Shown in pieces: positions 23,644 to 32,369 of a DNA stretch of 64,000 nt. Below the pieces are notes generated by a model. It did no database searches. It worked only from the letters and a program-made list of their open reading frames with translations, and had not been told where the DNA came from. The first letter of the stretch is position 1. Every line of letters starts with the position of its first letter. Source of the stretch: Gaiellasilicea sp963749515 (GTDB taxonomy: Bacteria; Actinomycetota; Thermoleophilia; Gaiellales; Gaiellaceae); the NCBI GenBank assembly GCA_963749515.1, contig CAVVMR010000014.1, positions 62,001 to 126,000 on the forward strand, read 5' to 3'. The position numbers and the translations under genes are program-made.

Positions 23644-25439
23644 ATCCCGGCTGCCTGATTCAGCGTGTCGCCGGCGTAGAGCTCGTCGAGCTGGCCGCCG
23701 AAATGCTTCGTGACCACGCGGCGCTTCAGCTTCAGCGTCGGTGTGAGCTCGTCGTCGTCCATCGTGAAGTCGCGCGGAAGGATCGCGAAGCGCTTGATCT
23801 GCTCGTAGCGGGAGCGGTCGGCGTTGACGGCATCGACGACACCCTGGATCAGCTCGCGCACCTGCTCGTCGCCTGCGAGGCGGTCCAGCTCGACGGGGAG
23901 CCCGCGCTCGGCGGCCCAGGCGGGCACAGCCTCCGGATCGAGGGTGATCAGCGCGGCGATGTACGGCTGCCGGTCGCCGACGACCATCGCCTGTGAGATG
24001 TACTTCGACGTCTTCAGGTCGTTCTCGAGGTTCTGCGGGGCGACGTTCTTGCCTCCGGCCGTGACGATGATGTCCTTCTTGCGGTCGGTGATCTTGATGA
24101 AGCCGTCCTCGTCGATCTCGGCGATGTCGCCCGTCCGCAGCCAGCCGTCGGCGCCGAGCACCTCCGCGGTGGCCTCCGGGTCTTTGTAGTAGCCCTGGAA
24201 GACCGTCTCGCTGTGCACCAGGAGCTCGCCGTCCTCTGCCAGCTTCACTTCGGTGCCGGGGAGCGCCCGGCCGACGGTGCCGAAGCGATAGGCCTCGTGC
24301 GTGTTCGTCGACGCGGCCGTCGTGCACTCGGTCAGTCCGTAGCCCTCGACGAGCAGGATGTCGATGGCGTGGAAGAACTCGGCGATCTCGGCCGACAGCG
24401 GCGCGCCGCCGGAGATCGCCAGCCGCAGCCGGCCGCCGAGCCGATCCTTCACCTTGGCGTAGACGAGCCTGTCGGCGAGCTTGTGCTGCGCGGCGAGCCC
24501 GCGTGGCACCGGTTCGCCGGCGCGGCGCAGAGCACTCACGCGGCGGCCGACTCCGAGTGCCCAGTCGATCAGCTTCCGCTTCACGCCGGTCTCGGCGTCG
24601 AACTTGGCGACCACGGCGCTGTGGACCTTCTCGTAGACGCGCGGCACGCTCGGAAACACGGTCGGTTTCACCGCGGGCAACGCGGCGGCCGCCTTGAGTG
24701 GATCGGGAAGGAATGCGATCCCGTACCCGACGTAGGCGCCGGAGAGGTGCATCAGGCGCCCGAAGTTGTGCGCCAGAGGGAGGTAGAGCAGCATCGTGTC
24801 CTCGGGCCCGGTGAAGCTCGGCAGGTCGTCGACGACGGCGACCATCGCGTAGTAGTTGAGGTGGGAGATCATGCAGCCCTTCGGCGGCCCGGTCGTGCCC
24901 GAGGTGTAGATGTAGGTGAAGAGGTCGTTCTCCTCGATCGCCTCGCGGGCTTCGCGGAGCGCGTTCGGATGGTCGGCTGCGTAGGTGCGGCCGCGCGCGG
25001 CGAGGTCGTCGAGGTCTGAGAACGTCAGTAGATGCTGGAGCCGGGGGATCTCGGCTCGCATCTCCTCGACCTTCGCGCGCTGTGTCTCGTCCTCGCAGAG
25101 CACGCCGACCGACTCGGAGTGATCGAGGATGTAGGCCGCGTCCTTGGGTGAGCTGTTGGCGTAGATGCCGACCCCGATCGCCCCGATCGAACCGAGTGCG
25201 AAGTCGAAGAGCGCCCACTCGACCCGGCTCGAGGCGAGAATCGAGAACGCGTCGCCCTTGCGCACGCCGAGCGCGAGCAGCCCGTTTGCGTATCCCTCCA
25301 CGCGCTCGTTCGCCTCAGCCCACGCGAGCGGGTGCCACTCCTCGCCGTCCTGGATCAGGTAGGCCGGCGTCTGGCGACCGGCCGCGATCGCGTCGCGCCA
25401 CAGGCGCTCGATCGTGCGTTTCTCGCTCACGCCTCGCAC
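23640..25439 (-). CDS. Long-chain fatty acid--CoA ligase (FadD15-like, AMP-forming)
   Basis: A 599-residue ANL-superfamily enzyme that activates fatty acids to acyl-CoA through acyl-adenylates. The nucleotide loop is YTSGTTGPPKG; downstream are VEGYGLTECT, GELLVHSETVFQGYYKDPEA and LRTGDIAEIDEDGFIKITDR, with the catalytic Lys expected near the end (LTPTLKLKRRVV). The start is GTG 25439, or GTG 25427 (SEKRTIERLW). It probably feeds the acyl-CoA dehydrogenases further along the window, though none is adjacent. Confidence 0.9.
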   Translation of the reverse strand: MRGVSEKRTIERLWRDAIAAGRQTPAYLIQDGEEWHPLAWAEANERVEGYANGLLALGVRKGDAFSILASSRVEWALFDFALGSIGAIGVGIYANSSPKDAAYILDHSESVGVLCEDETQRAKVEEMRAEIPRLQHLLTFSDLDDLAARGRTYAADHPNALREAREAIEENDLFTYIYTSGTTGPPKGCMISHLNYYAMVAVVDDLPSFTGPEDTMLLYLPLAHNFGRLMHLSGAYVGYGIAFLPDPLKAAAALPAVKPTVFPSVPRVYEKVHSAVVAKFDAETGVKRKLIDWALGVGRRVSALRRAGEPVPRGLAAQHKLADRLVYAKVKDRLGGRLRLAISGGAPLSAEIAEFFHAIDILLVEGYGLTECTTAASTNTHEAYRFGTVGRALPGTEVKLAEDGELLVHSETVFQGYYKDPEATAEVLGADGWLRTGDIAEIDEDGFIKITDRKKDIIVTAGGKNVAPQNLENDLKTSKYISQAMVVGDRQPYIAALITLDPEAVPAWAAERGLPVELDRLAGDEQVRELIQGVVDAVNADRSRYEQIKRFAILPRDFTMDDDELTPTLKLKRRVVTKHFGGQLDELYAGDTLNQAAGI

Positions 25440-25505
25440 TTTATGGAGAAGGAAGCTCTCCGGGAAGGGCGAATCGGTTCGGTCCCTCTATATTTGAAGG
25501 TGAAG

Positions 25506-26369
25506 ATGCGCACGACGTGGAACGGCTCGATCAGCTTCGGACTCGTCTCGATCCCGGTGGGCCTGGCCCCCGCGACGAAGCCTGCCGCGCGCTCCTCTGA
25601 CATCTCCTTCCGGATGCTGCACCGCGAGTGCGGCACGCCGATCAAGCAGAAGCGCTACTGCCCGGTGCACGAGCGCGATCTCGGCCCGGACGAGATCGTC
25701 AAGGGCTGGGAGGTCTCGAAGGGCCAGTTCGTGCTCGTCGAGGACGAGGAGCTCGAGGCGCTGACCTCCCACGACGATTCGCGTGCGATCGAGATCGCCC
25801 GCTTCGTCGATGCGAGCCAGGTCGACCCGATCTTCTTCGATCGGACGTACTTCCTCGTTCCCGCCCAGGCGCCCGCGGCGCGCCGACCGTACGTGCTGCT
25901 GCTGAACGCGATGCGCGAGACCGGCATGGCGGCGATGGGCAAGTTCGTGCAGCAGGGGCGCGAGAAGCTCTGCCTGATCCGGCCGAAGGGGGACGCGCTC
26001 GCGCTGGAGACGCTCTTCCTGTCTGCGGACGTGTACTCGCAGGCGGAGATCGAGGAGGCAGTCGAGGAGACGAGCGTGAAGGGGCCGGAGCTCGAGCTCG
26101 CCCAGCAGGTGATCGAGAGCCTCTCCGGCGACTTCGACGCCTCGGACCTCCAGAGCGACTACCGGCGCGACCTGAAGGCCCTGCTCGAAGCGAAGCTGGC
26201 GGGCGAGGAGATCACGGCTCCCGAGGAGCCGGACGTGGAAGCGCCGGTCATCGACCTCATGGAGGCGCTCCGCCGCAGCGTCGAGGACGCGAAGCAGGCG
26301 AAGCAGCCGGCCGCCAAGAAGGCGGCGCCCAAGAAGGCGGCTGCGCGGCGCAAGTCCGCGGCGCGCTAG
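25506..26369 (+). CDS. ku: Ku protein, non-homologous end joining
   Basis: A 287-residue bacterial Ku that forms a ring on DNA ends. Family motifs: MRTTWNGSISFGLVSIPVGL, FRMLHRECGTPIKQKRYCPV, VKGWEVSKGQFVLVEDEELE, FFDRTYFLVP, and the C-terminal minimal LigD-interacting core (ELAQQVIESLSGDFDASDLQ). The tail is Lys/Ala-rich (AKKAAPKKAAARRKSAAR), a DNA-binding extension seen in some actinobacterial Kus. ATG 25506 follows GAAGG; TATATT at 25489-25494 is a possible -10. No ligD lies in the window. Confidence 0.95.
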   Translation: MRTTWNGSISFGLVSIPVGLAPATKPAARSSDISFRMLHRECGTPIKQKRYCPVHERDLGPDEIVKGWEVSKGQFVLVEDEELEALTSHDDSRAIEIARFVDASQVDPIFFDRTYFLVPAQAPAARRPYVLLLNAMRETGMAAMGKFVQQGREKLCLIRPKGDALALETLFLSADVYSQAEIEEAVEETSVKGPELELAQQVIESLSGDFDASDLQSDYRRDLKALLEAKLAGEEITAPEEPDVEAPVIDLMEALRRSVEDAKQAKQPAAKKAAPKKAAARRKSAAR

Positions 26370-26388
26370 CGTTCGACACTGAGTTGGT

Positions 26389-26403
26389 GGCCGCGAAGCG
26401 GCC
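26389..26403 (+). terminator. Hairpin after ku
   Basis: GGCCGC-GAA-GCGGCC followed by CTTTA lies 20 bp after the ku stop. It has a strong 6-bp stem but a short T tract, so it is a weak intrinsic terminator. Confidence 0.5.
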
Positions 26404-26420
26404 CTTTAGGGGTCTTGAGC

Positions 26421-26450
26421 GATCGGGATCCGCTTCTGCGGATTCCGATC
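26421..26450. terminator. Second hairpin between convergent genes
   Basis: Two 13-nt arms (26421-26433 and 26438-26450) pair with a single G-T wobble around a TTCT loop. It sits between the ends of ku and the small gene on the other strand and could act for either. Confidence 0.5.
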
Positions 26451-26462
26451 TGCGAGGCTAGA

Positions 26463-26633
26463 TCAGTGCGCTTGGGGCATAGCGCCCAGCGCTTGGAGCT
26501 GGGCCTGGAAGAGCGTCTTGTCGATCTTGCCCTGGTAGATCGGCACGCCTTCCTCGATGCACACCCGGATCACTTCCTGCCGGTCGATGCCCAGCTCCTT
26601 CGAGAGCTCGTCCGGCGTCAAATGATTTGCCAT
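26463..26633 (-). CDS. Small HTH-like protein
   Basis: A 56-residue protein starting MANHLTPDELSKELGIDRQE, with a helix-turn-helix-like pattern (LSKELGIDRQEVIRVCIEEG) and a tail VPIYQGKIDKTLFQAQL. The start ATG 26633 has a strong ribosome-binding site (GGGAGGAAG). No named family recognised; excisionase-like or MerR-like wings are possible. A terminator-like hairpin lies about 30 nt upstream in the leader, so expression may be attenuated. Confidence 0.7.
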   Translation of the reverse strand: MANHLTPDELSKELGIDRQEVIRVCIEEGVPIYQGKIDKTLFQAQLQALGAMPQAH

Positions 26634-26662
26634 GCGTCTTCCTCCCTTGAGATTCGGCAATG

Positions 26663-26716
26663 AAAAAGCCCGCTGGGCGCATGCAGTTTCGTCTGCACGG
26701 TGCGCTCAGGCGGGCT
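26663..26716 (-). promoter_or_regulatory. Terminator-like leader upstream of the small HTH-like gene
   Basis: Read on the minus strand, a long hairpin (arms AGCCCGC and GCGGGCT closing nested stems GCGCA, TGCAG around an ACGAAA loop) ends in five T residues. It is followed after about 30 nt by the start of the small gene. No gene precedes it on that strand within the 88 bp to the next (oppositely oriented) gene. It could therefore be an attenuator or a short regulatory RNA rather than an ordinary gene-end terminator. Confidence 0.6.
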
Positions 26717-26804
26717 AGGACATCGCTCGCTCGTAGTTAGTCGCGGGAATCAACGGGCCCGCGCCCCCAGGTTCGACATAGTCCTCTGAGGATACTGTGC
26801 GCGG

Positions 26805-27644
26805 ATGACGGCCGCAACGGCCTTGGCCGGGCTGGAGCCAAAAGACCTGGTAGTCGCGGGGAGCTCGATCCGCTACTACACGGGCGGCGAGGGCGAACCG
26901 CTTCTTCTCGTGCACGGGCTTGCCGGCTCGTCCGGTAACTGGGTCGAGCTGATACCGGATCTCGTTCCGCGCCATCGTGTGATCGCAGTCGACCTGCCGG
27001 GGCATGCCGGCTCGGAGCGGGCCCCGCGCGGTGCGAGCATCAACGACTTCGCGGCTGTCGCCGCGGCCGTGCTCGAGGCCGAGGTCGACGCGCAGGCCAT
27101 CGTCGTCGGGCACTCGTTCGGCGGGCTCGTCTCGCTGCGGCTCGCGCGTTCTCGTCCGGAGCTCGTTCGCGGCCTGCTGCTCATCTCGCCGGCCGGGATC
27201 AAGACGACGACGCGCTTCACACAGTCGCTCGTGCTGGCTTCGACGACGGTGCGTCCCGGCCGCTGGGTGGCGCCGTTGCGCCACCGCTACGCGGGCCGTG
27301 AGTGGTATCGCCGGGCGGTCTTCCGTCCGTGGTTCGTCTCCGATGCGACGGCGCTCAGCGAGCGCGCGACACACGGGCTGCTCGGCGCACAGCGCGAGCA
27401 CAGGGACACGAAGACCGCTGCGCGGGCGATGAACGCCGACGATCCGCGCGCCGACCTCGGCGAGGTCGCGTGCCCGGTCGTCATCCTCTGGGGCGCGCGC
27501 GACCCGCAGCTGCCGCTCGACGATGCCTTCGAATACACGCGCCGGCTCGGCGCCAAGCTGCGCATCGTTGCCGACTGCGGGCACCTCGTGATCGTCGAGC
27601 GGCCGGCCGCATGCCTCGACGCGCTCGCCGAGCTGGCCGGCTGA
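26805..27644 (+). CDS. Alpha/beta-fold hydrolase
   Basis: A 279-residue alpha/beta hydrolase. The oxyanion region is LLLVHGLAGSSGNW, the nucleophile elbow VVGHSFGGLVSL (Ser), and the catalytic His lies in ADCGHLVIVERP, with an acid in the ILWGARDPQLPL strand. Substrate unknown; the family includes esterases and epoxide or haloalkane hydrolases. TACTGT (26793-26798) lies 6 nt before the ATG, which suggests a leaderless mRNA. The small palindrome TCCTCTGAGGA lies just upstream. Confidence 0.85.
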   Translation: MTAATALAGLEPKDLVVAGSSIRYYTGGEGEPLLLVHGLAGSSGNWVELIPDLVPRHRVIAVDLPGHAGSERAPRGASINDFAAVAAAVLEAEVDAQAIVVGHSFGGLVSLRLARSRPELVRGLLLISPAGIKTTTRFTQSLVLASTTVRPGRWVAPLRHRYAGREWYRRAVFRPWFVSDATALSERATHGLLGAQREHRDTKTAARAMNADDPRADLGEVACPVVILWGARDPQLPLDDAFEYTRRLGAKLRIVADCGHLVIVERPAACLDALAELAG

Positions 27645-27752
27645 CGTTCGCCCGCCCATTTCGGGTGAACGAGCACGCCGGGATCGGGTGATTGACCATT
27701 GTAAGCGCGAGGCGCAGTGTGGGTCGTACTCGATTGCCTGGAGGGCGCGGTC

Positions 27753-28016
27753 ATGGAAGTTGCCTCAATCCTGCTCGTCGCCGCCGTGTGCGTCCCCGGC
27801 GCCGTTGTGACTGCCCTGAAGGGCAAGCCATGGTGCCTCGTCGGAGGCCTCTTCACCGGGTGGTTCTGGGTTGTCGGGGCGCTGCGGCTCGCCAAGCCGG
27901 ACTCGTGGTGGGGCCGGCGGTTCTATGCGGGCACGAAGCTGGCCGAGAGCAAGATCCGCTTCCACGAGGACCGCAGCTTCGACGCCGCGCCTCTCTACGA
28001 TCCCATGCGGTTCTAG
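27753..28016 (+). CDS. Small membrane protein of unknown function
   Basis: An 87-residue protein with two hydrophobic segments (VASILLVAAVCVPGAVVTAL and WCLVGGLFTGWFWVVGALRL), then a polar tail rich in aromatic and basic residues (SWWGRRFYAGTKLAESKIRF). ATG 27753 follows GGAGG at proper spacing and is preferred over GTG 27717. The layout is common in actinomycete proteins of no known role. Confidence 0.65.
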   Translation: MEVASILLVAAVCVPGAVVTALKGKPWCLVGGLFTGWFWVVGALRLAKPDSWWGRRFYAGTKLAESKIRFHEDRSFDAAPLYDPMRF

Positions 28017-28034
28017 AGCTCCTCGAGCGACCCG

Positions 28035-28778
28035 TCAGACGGGGTTCTCGACCGCGAGGAACTCCCATTCGAGGCCGAAACGCTCCGCCAGTCGCCGCGA
28101 GAGCGCCTGCACGCCGAGCCGCTCGGTCGCGTCGTGGCCGCCTGCGACGAAGTGGATCCCGAGCTCCCGTGAGGTCTGCAGGCTCGGCTCCTCCGGCTCG
28201 CCGGTGAGGAAGAGGTCGTACCCTTCGTGTGCGGCGCGGATCACCTCGCCGCCCGCGCCGCCCGAGCAGATCGCGACGCGCAGGATGCGATCCGGGCCAT
28301 GCGGGAAGACGAGGGGGTCGCGTCCGATCGTCTCGCGCACCCGGCCGGCGAACTCCTCGATGCCGACCCCCTGGGCCAGCCTGCCTCCCTGCCCGACCTC
28401 GCCGAACGGCTGCTCGACATTCACGCCGAGCGCATCGGCGAGCAGGGCGTTGTTGCCGATCTCCGGGTGCGCGTCGAGCGCCAGGTGATAGGCGGCCAGG
28501 TTCAGATCGGCTGCGAAGAGCGCCTGAAGGCGACCGCGCTGGCGCCGGTCGATCCAGACAGGCTCGTTGCGCCAGAACATGCCGTGATGGACGATCAGAA
28601 GCTGGGCGCCCGCTGCCGCCGCCCGCTCGAAGAGCTCGACCGAGGACGAGACGCCGCAAGCGATCTTCGTCACCTCGTCGGCTCCCAGCACCTGGAGGCC
28701 GGGCGTGCCGTACTCCGGGAAGCGGTGTACTTCGAGCAGCTCGTTGGCGTAGCTGATGATCTCGTCGCGCTGGGCCAC
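28035..28778 (-). CDS. Nif3-like dinuclear metal centre protein (GTP cyclohydrolase 1 type 2 homologue)
   Basis: A 247-residue Nif3/DUF34 protein. Metal-binding His residues appear in LLIVHHGMFWRN, NLAAYHLALDAHPEIGNNAL and the C-terminal GGHDATERLGVQAL; CSGGAGGEVIRAA is also typical. The family is near universal, but its biochemical role is unsettled. GTG start 28778 lies 7 nt after GATAAT on this strand (28786-28791). The gene diverges from tRNA-Pro. Confidence 0.85.
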   Translation of the reverse strand: MAQRDEIISYANELLEVHRFPEYGTPGLQVLGADEVTKIACGVSSSVELFERAAAAGAQLLIVHHGMFWRNEPVWIDRRQRGRLQALFAADLNLAAYHLALDAHPEIGNNALLADALGVNVEQPFGEVGQGGRLAQGVGIEEFAGRVRETIGRDPLVFPHGPDRILRVAICSGGAGGEVIRAAHEGYDLFLTGEPEEPSLQTSRELGIHFVAGGHDATERLGVQALSRRLAERFGLEWEFLAVENPV

Positions 28779-28808
28779 GGGCGCGATTATCGCTACCCTT
28801 TGCGCGCT

Positions 28809-28882
28809 CGGGGTGTGGCGCAGCCTGGTAGCGCGCTCCGTTCGGGTCGGAGAGGTCCGGAGTTCGAATCTCCGCACCCCGA
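28809..28882 (+). tRNA. tRNA-Pro, anticodon CGG
   Basis: A full cloverleaf of 74 nt. Acceptor CGGGGTG pairs with CACCCCG (28875-28881), discriminator A at 28882; D stem GCGC/GCGC; anticodon stem CTCCG/CGGAG with loop TTCGGGT; T stem CGGAG/CTCCG with loop TTCGAAT. CCA is not encoded. The anticodon reads proline CCG codons. The 3' part serves as the attachment site of the adjacent island and was restored by it. Confidence 0.97.
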
Positions 28883-28886
28883 TTGA
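28849..28886 (+). repeat. attL: 38-bp direct repeat in tRNA-Pro
   Basis: Covers the anticodon-stem 3' side, T arm, acceptor 3' strand and 4 nt beyond the tRNA. Identical to 36671-36708. Upstream of it the two copies diverge at once (c versus a), and downstream too (a versus c), so the repeat boundaries are sharp. Confidence 0.95.
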
Positions 28887-28911
28887 AAAGCCTCGCTTGT
28901 GCGGGGCTTTT
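28886..28911 (+). terminator. Terminator after tRNA-Pro, supplied by the island
   Basis: An 11-bp stem (AAAAGCCTCGC with GCGGGGCTTTT, one G-T wobble) and TTGT loop directly follows the tRNA. It ends in TTTTCT and works as an intrinsic terminator. Confidence 0.85.
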
Positions 28912-28950
28912 CTCTATTTGAGGGCGAACGAATGCAGCCGTTTCAGGGGT

Positions 28951-28970
28951 GCGGGTAGATTGCCGGTAAA
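28951..28970 (+). promoter_or_regulatory. Putative integrase arm-type site, left
   Basis: GCGGGTAGATTGCCGGTAAA matches 36531-36550 at 18 of 20 positions in the same orientation. It lies ~65 bp inside attL and contains the two related subsites GGTAGAT and GGTAAAT. Placement fits an arm-binding site of a lambda-type integrase; not proven. Confidence 0.5.
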
Positions 28971-29018
28971 TTTACTGCTAGGGTGCCCTCGCCACGTTGT
29001 CCACGATGAGGAGCCGAA

Positions 29019-30278
29019 ATGTCCCGCAGGCACCCGCTAGCAAGCCTTCGAGTGCGTCATTCGCGCGATTGCCTGAACGCGAACCTGACGCGATCGAGAG
29101 CACCAGCAAGACCCGTTCGTGAACGACAAGGGCCGCACGACCAGCGACGGCTGTACGTGTAAGCCGACGTACTACACGCTCCACTCTGACCCGCGCACAG
29201 GCGATCCGGTGAAGATCAGCCGGGGCCGTGACCGGAAGGTCTCCAACGCCGCCCTCAGCGAGCTACAGGTTGAGTTGAACCGCGGCACCGACAAGCGCGT
29301 TGAGGCGATGCAGTTCTCCGCCTGGGCAGACAAGTGGATGGCCCAGCACAAGCTCGCCGGCGCGACCACACGCTCGTACCAGGCGTCGATCGACTACGCC
29401 AACCGTGCGTCGGACGCTTCAACGTCAACGACGTGAGCAAGCAGGACATCATGCGAATGCTCGACATCGTTCGTGACGACAACCAGAAGATAGGCCGCAC
29501 CGTGTCCGACTCCACGTTGGCGAAGCACTTGAAGACTCTCAGCAGTTGCTTCAACGCCGCGATCGAAGAAGGCATCGCGACCACCAACCCGACCCGCTAC
29601 CGGCAGCAGAGGCCGAAGGCCGCGAAGACCAACCCCGGCTACTTCACTGACTCGGAACTGGTCGGGCTGTGGAAGTCGTTGGAAGCTCCGAAGTTCGAGC
29701 CTGTATACGCGCATGCGATCAAGCTCGCGCTCATGACCGGGCTCCGACAGGGAGAGCTGATCGCCTTGACTTGGGGTGACCTCAACTTGGGCACCTCGGA
29801 GCTCTATGTCCGTCACTCGTGGTCGAAAGAGGACGGCCTGAAAGACCCGAAAGATCATGAGGCCCGCACCGTGCATCTCGTTCCGGATGCCGTAACGACG
29901 CTCAGTTCATGGACGAGGATCCAAGGGACGCGGCCCTACGACGAGTTGGTATTCCCGGCCCCGCGTGGCCTGTACCTCAACGGACAGTGGTTGCGGAAGA
30001 AGCTGTACCAGGCGATGGAATCCGCTGGCATCCCGCAGATCGGTGAGCGCGGAGTCGCACGCACCTTTCACAGCCTGCGCCACACGTTCGCCCGGCTGAT
30101 CCTCGAAAGCGGGGAGGCACAGATAGACTGGTGCTCCGCAGAGCTTGGACACTCGAGCATCCTCATTACTGTCCAGCGGTATGGGCAGTGGTCGGACAAG
30201 GCGCAGCGGAAGCAGGCGGCGAAGATGACCGGCGTGTTCGACGTTGCCAAGCTAGGCGGCGACGCCAAGGCAGCCTGA
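29019..30278 (+). pseudogene. int: Tyrosine-recombinase integrase, frameshifted twice
   Basis: Catalytic domain is complete in the last frame: first Arg in MTGLRQGELIALTW, HxxR in FHSLRHTFARL, His in LGHSSILITVQRY with the Tyr nucleophile. The core-binding domain (QFSAWADKWMAQHKLAGATT) and a Cys-containing arm domain (TTSDGCTCKPTYYTLHSDPR) are in another frame (29119-~29403). The most N-terminal part, MSRRHPLASLRVRHSRDC from ATG 29019 after GAGGAG, is in the same frame as the catalytic domain. Two compensating shifts, near 29095 and 29405, break the gene. Either the gene is inactive or the sequence has errors. It would catalyse insertion at the tRNA-Pro site. Confidence 0.88.
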
Positions 30279-30327
30279 CGACGGCAACGCTGTATTGTGA
30301 CGTTCGGCTCAACTTCTGAGTCACCGC

Positions 30328-31136
30328 ATGGTCGACGGTTGGGGCGTGCAAATGGCTCTAGATGCCAACAATCCGGAACAGGTCGCAAGCCACAGCGTCA
30401 TCGATGCAGACCTCGGAATCATGGGCAGGCGTCTTGTTGTCATCTCTGGCATTGCGATCCGGGATTGGAAGATCGACTCAGACCAGGTAGTGACCGGCGA
30501 GGTTCGCGTTCTCTTGCGAGTGCCCGCTGAAAACGTCGAGCAATCAACGATTCACGTCGGACTAGCCAGTATCGGCAACGACGACACAGCCTGGGTGTTC
30601 GACACCGACACCGCGCGACTCGAGACTTCTGAGTAGAACGAGCTCGTTCTGGTAGTCAACATGGCACTCATGGGAGAGCCGTCCGACCTGCATCGCTTCT
30701 CTTACCAGGTCGTCGTGGTCAAACGGATCGTGGTGAGTGAGATCACCGGGACAATCCGCTGGAGCTCCTCACTGTTCGCGCCAGGTCTACGCTTCCCTCA
30801 GCAGTCGCTGACAACGTCCAGATCATGGCCCACTTAAGAACGGTCACGCCTGGCAGTGGTCTGTTTGGAGAGGTAGAGCACTTCTAGACAGCAGCTCCTG
30901 GCCAAATCATCTCCTTGGCTGTGAATGACGGTGAATATTTTGCAGGGTATGTCATTACAAATCTGCCGAAGGGCTAAGAGTTGAAGATCGTCGTCACCGC
31001 CCACGGGTTCAATGTTCAAATAGATGCGGGGCCGTTGCCCGGCGGCGCGTACGGCGACGTGATGACCATTACGCCGGCTCAGCCGACCCGCAACAACGTT
31101 GACTTAGAAATCGTATTGGGCGGGGGTCAGAGCTGA
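30328..31136 (+). pseudogene. Unknown island gene, degraded
   Basis: The first 102 codons (ATG 30328, product ending DTDTARLETSE) read well, but after TAG at 30634 the same frame continues as plausible protein (NELVLVVNMALMGEPSDLHR). A shift near 30800 leads to VQIMAHLRTVTPGSGLFGEV, which passes a TAG and a TAA in frame and continues KIVVTAHGFNVQIDAGPLPG to TGA at 31134. The pieces look like a beta-rich protein of ~260 residues. No family recognised. The 102-residue N-terminal part could still be expressed. Confidence 0.55.
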
Positions 31137-31233
31137 TGTCCCCCGCCGCTCCTTAAAACCCCCCAGAATTCTGGTTGGAAAACTCTGGATACACAGACCA
31201 CTTTTAGTAAGACAGGTCTGCATATATTTCCCC

Positions 31234-31671
31234 TTGGTAGATCCGCAACGAGTTGTGAGAGTTCCGATAGCCGGGCCAGCGCCGTTCAACACTCTCGCCA
31301 TTGTCCGTTCAATAGGCCCGCTCGGCCCGGGTGGATGGGCTTCGGGAGAGATCGGACGCGTGACGTACGACATCAGAACCGACCTCAAGCTCCTGGGATA
31401 TAGGCTAGATAGGCCAGAGCAGCAGACTGTTCAACACTAGAGTTCAGCGACCATACGGATGATGTAAGTCAGTGATCTCGGCGATGATACCCGCATCGGT
31501 GATGAGAACACCAGGTGGGTGTGGGCCGTAGACAGCGTGCATATCGGTTCCAGGATCTCAGAGGAAGGCCACTGGATAGTCACGATAGACACCGCCAACG
31601 CAGTCGATCAGCGCGTGGCTTGCGCGACGTGCGAGATCACAAGCTGGGTGATGTTCTGGGAGGGCGAGTAG
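31234..31671 (+). pseudogene. Unknown island gene, degraded
   Basis: One frame runs from ATG 31234 (VVRVPIAGPAPFNTLAIVRS) through in-frame TAG 31438 and TAA 31465 to TAG 31669. The part after the stops (IGDENTRWVWAVDSVHIGSR, EGHWIVTIDTANAVDQRV) resembles in style the segment IGNDDTAWVFDTDT of the preceding pseudogene. The two may be diverged copies of one family. Identity unknown. Confidence 0.45.
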
Positions 31672-31802
31672 CTTCCAAGCGGGCTGGTCTCGACCACCGC
31701 GGGCTAGCATCCTCACCGCGGCGGGGGAGACTCTCCTCGGGGACAACGTGGCGTTGAACCTGCGGACCTGCTCCGCCGCCCTTCTGAAAGGACTCGCTGA
31801 AC

Positions 31803-32356
31803 ATGCTCAGAGTGACTTTGGATTCCAACGTCCTCAAGACGGACTTGGCGAAGATCCGAGCTGCGGCCGGCCGCCAAGAGGTTGAGCTCGCCTACACGAC
31901 GGTCACCTGCGCGAGGAGGCCCGCGACGAAGGGCAAGACGAGTTCGTAGTTGCAGAGACAGGCGTTTACGACGAGTAGACCTACGACAGCGGCGCTGTAT
32001 ACGCAGAAACGCCGCGCGTCTACGAAACACTAGTCATTGGTGAATAGCGCATCGGCCTGGCGGTCATCGGCAGCGACGCATCGCCCTTCGAAGCGATTCT
32101 CGAGATCATCGCTAACGGGAGCTTCCCCAAGTCCGGAAAGCGAGAGAACCTTTCCCGAGGACAGCGAGCGCAACTACGCGACGCCATGATCCTCGAGGCA
32201 CACACCAGAGACGGCCGCGACATCCTCGTCTCGAACGACGCGACCGCCTACATCGGCAAGGACGGCACGCGGAGACAACTACTCGAGACGGTCTGCCAGA
32301 CGAAGATCCTCACCGTCAACGAGTTCATCGACTATCTAGAACAACAGACGACATGA
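31803..32356 (+). pseudogene. PIN-like toxin-type gene, degraded
   Basis: Starts MLRVTLDSNVLKTDLAKI, the first Asp motif of PIN-like nucleases. A shift near 31910 moves the frame to LREEARDEGQDEFVVAETGV. Two in-frame TAG codons (31974 and 32046 regions) follow, then LAVIGSDASPFEAILEIIAN, AQLRDAMILEAHTRDGRD, ILVSNDATAYIG (second acidic motif) and KILTVNEFIDYLEQQ. The order fits a PIN-domain ribonuclease of toxin-antitoxin type. No antitoxin gene is recognised beside it. Confidence 0.65.
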
Positions 32357-32369
32357 GCACTAGAGGCCG

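Noticed and set aside
26663..26716. Ordinary gene-end terminator
   Set aside because: No gene lies upstream on that strand within the intergenic region, so a gene-end role does not fit; listed as a leader instead.
31803..32356. TAG reassigned as a sense codon in the island
   Set aside because: Frameshifts and in-frame TAA occur in the same genes, and the intact-looking island genes do not need readthrough; decay is simpler. Kept only as a check.
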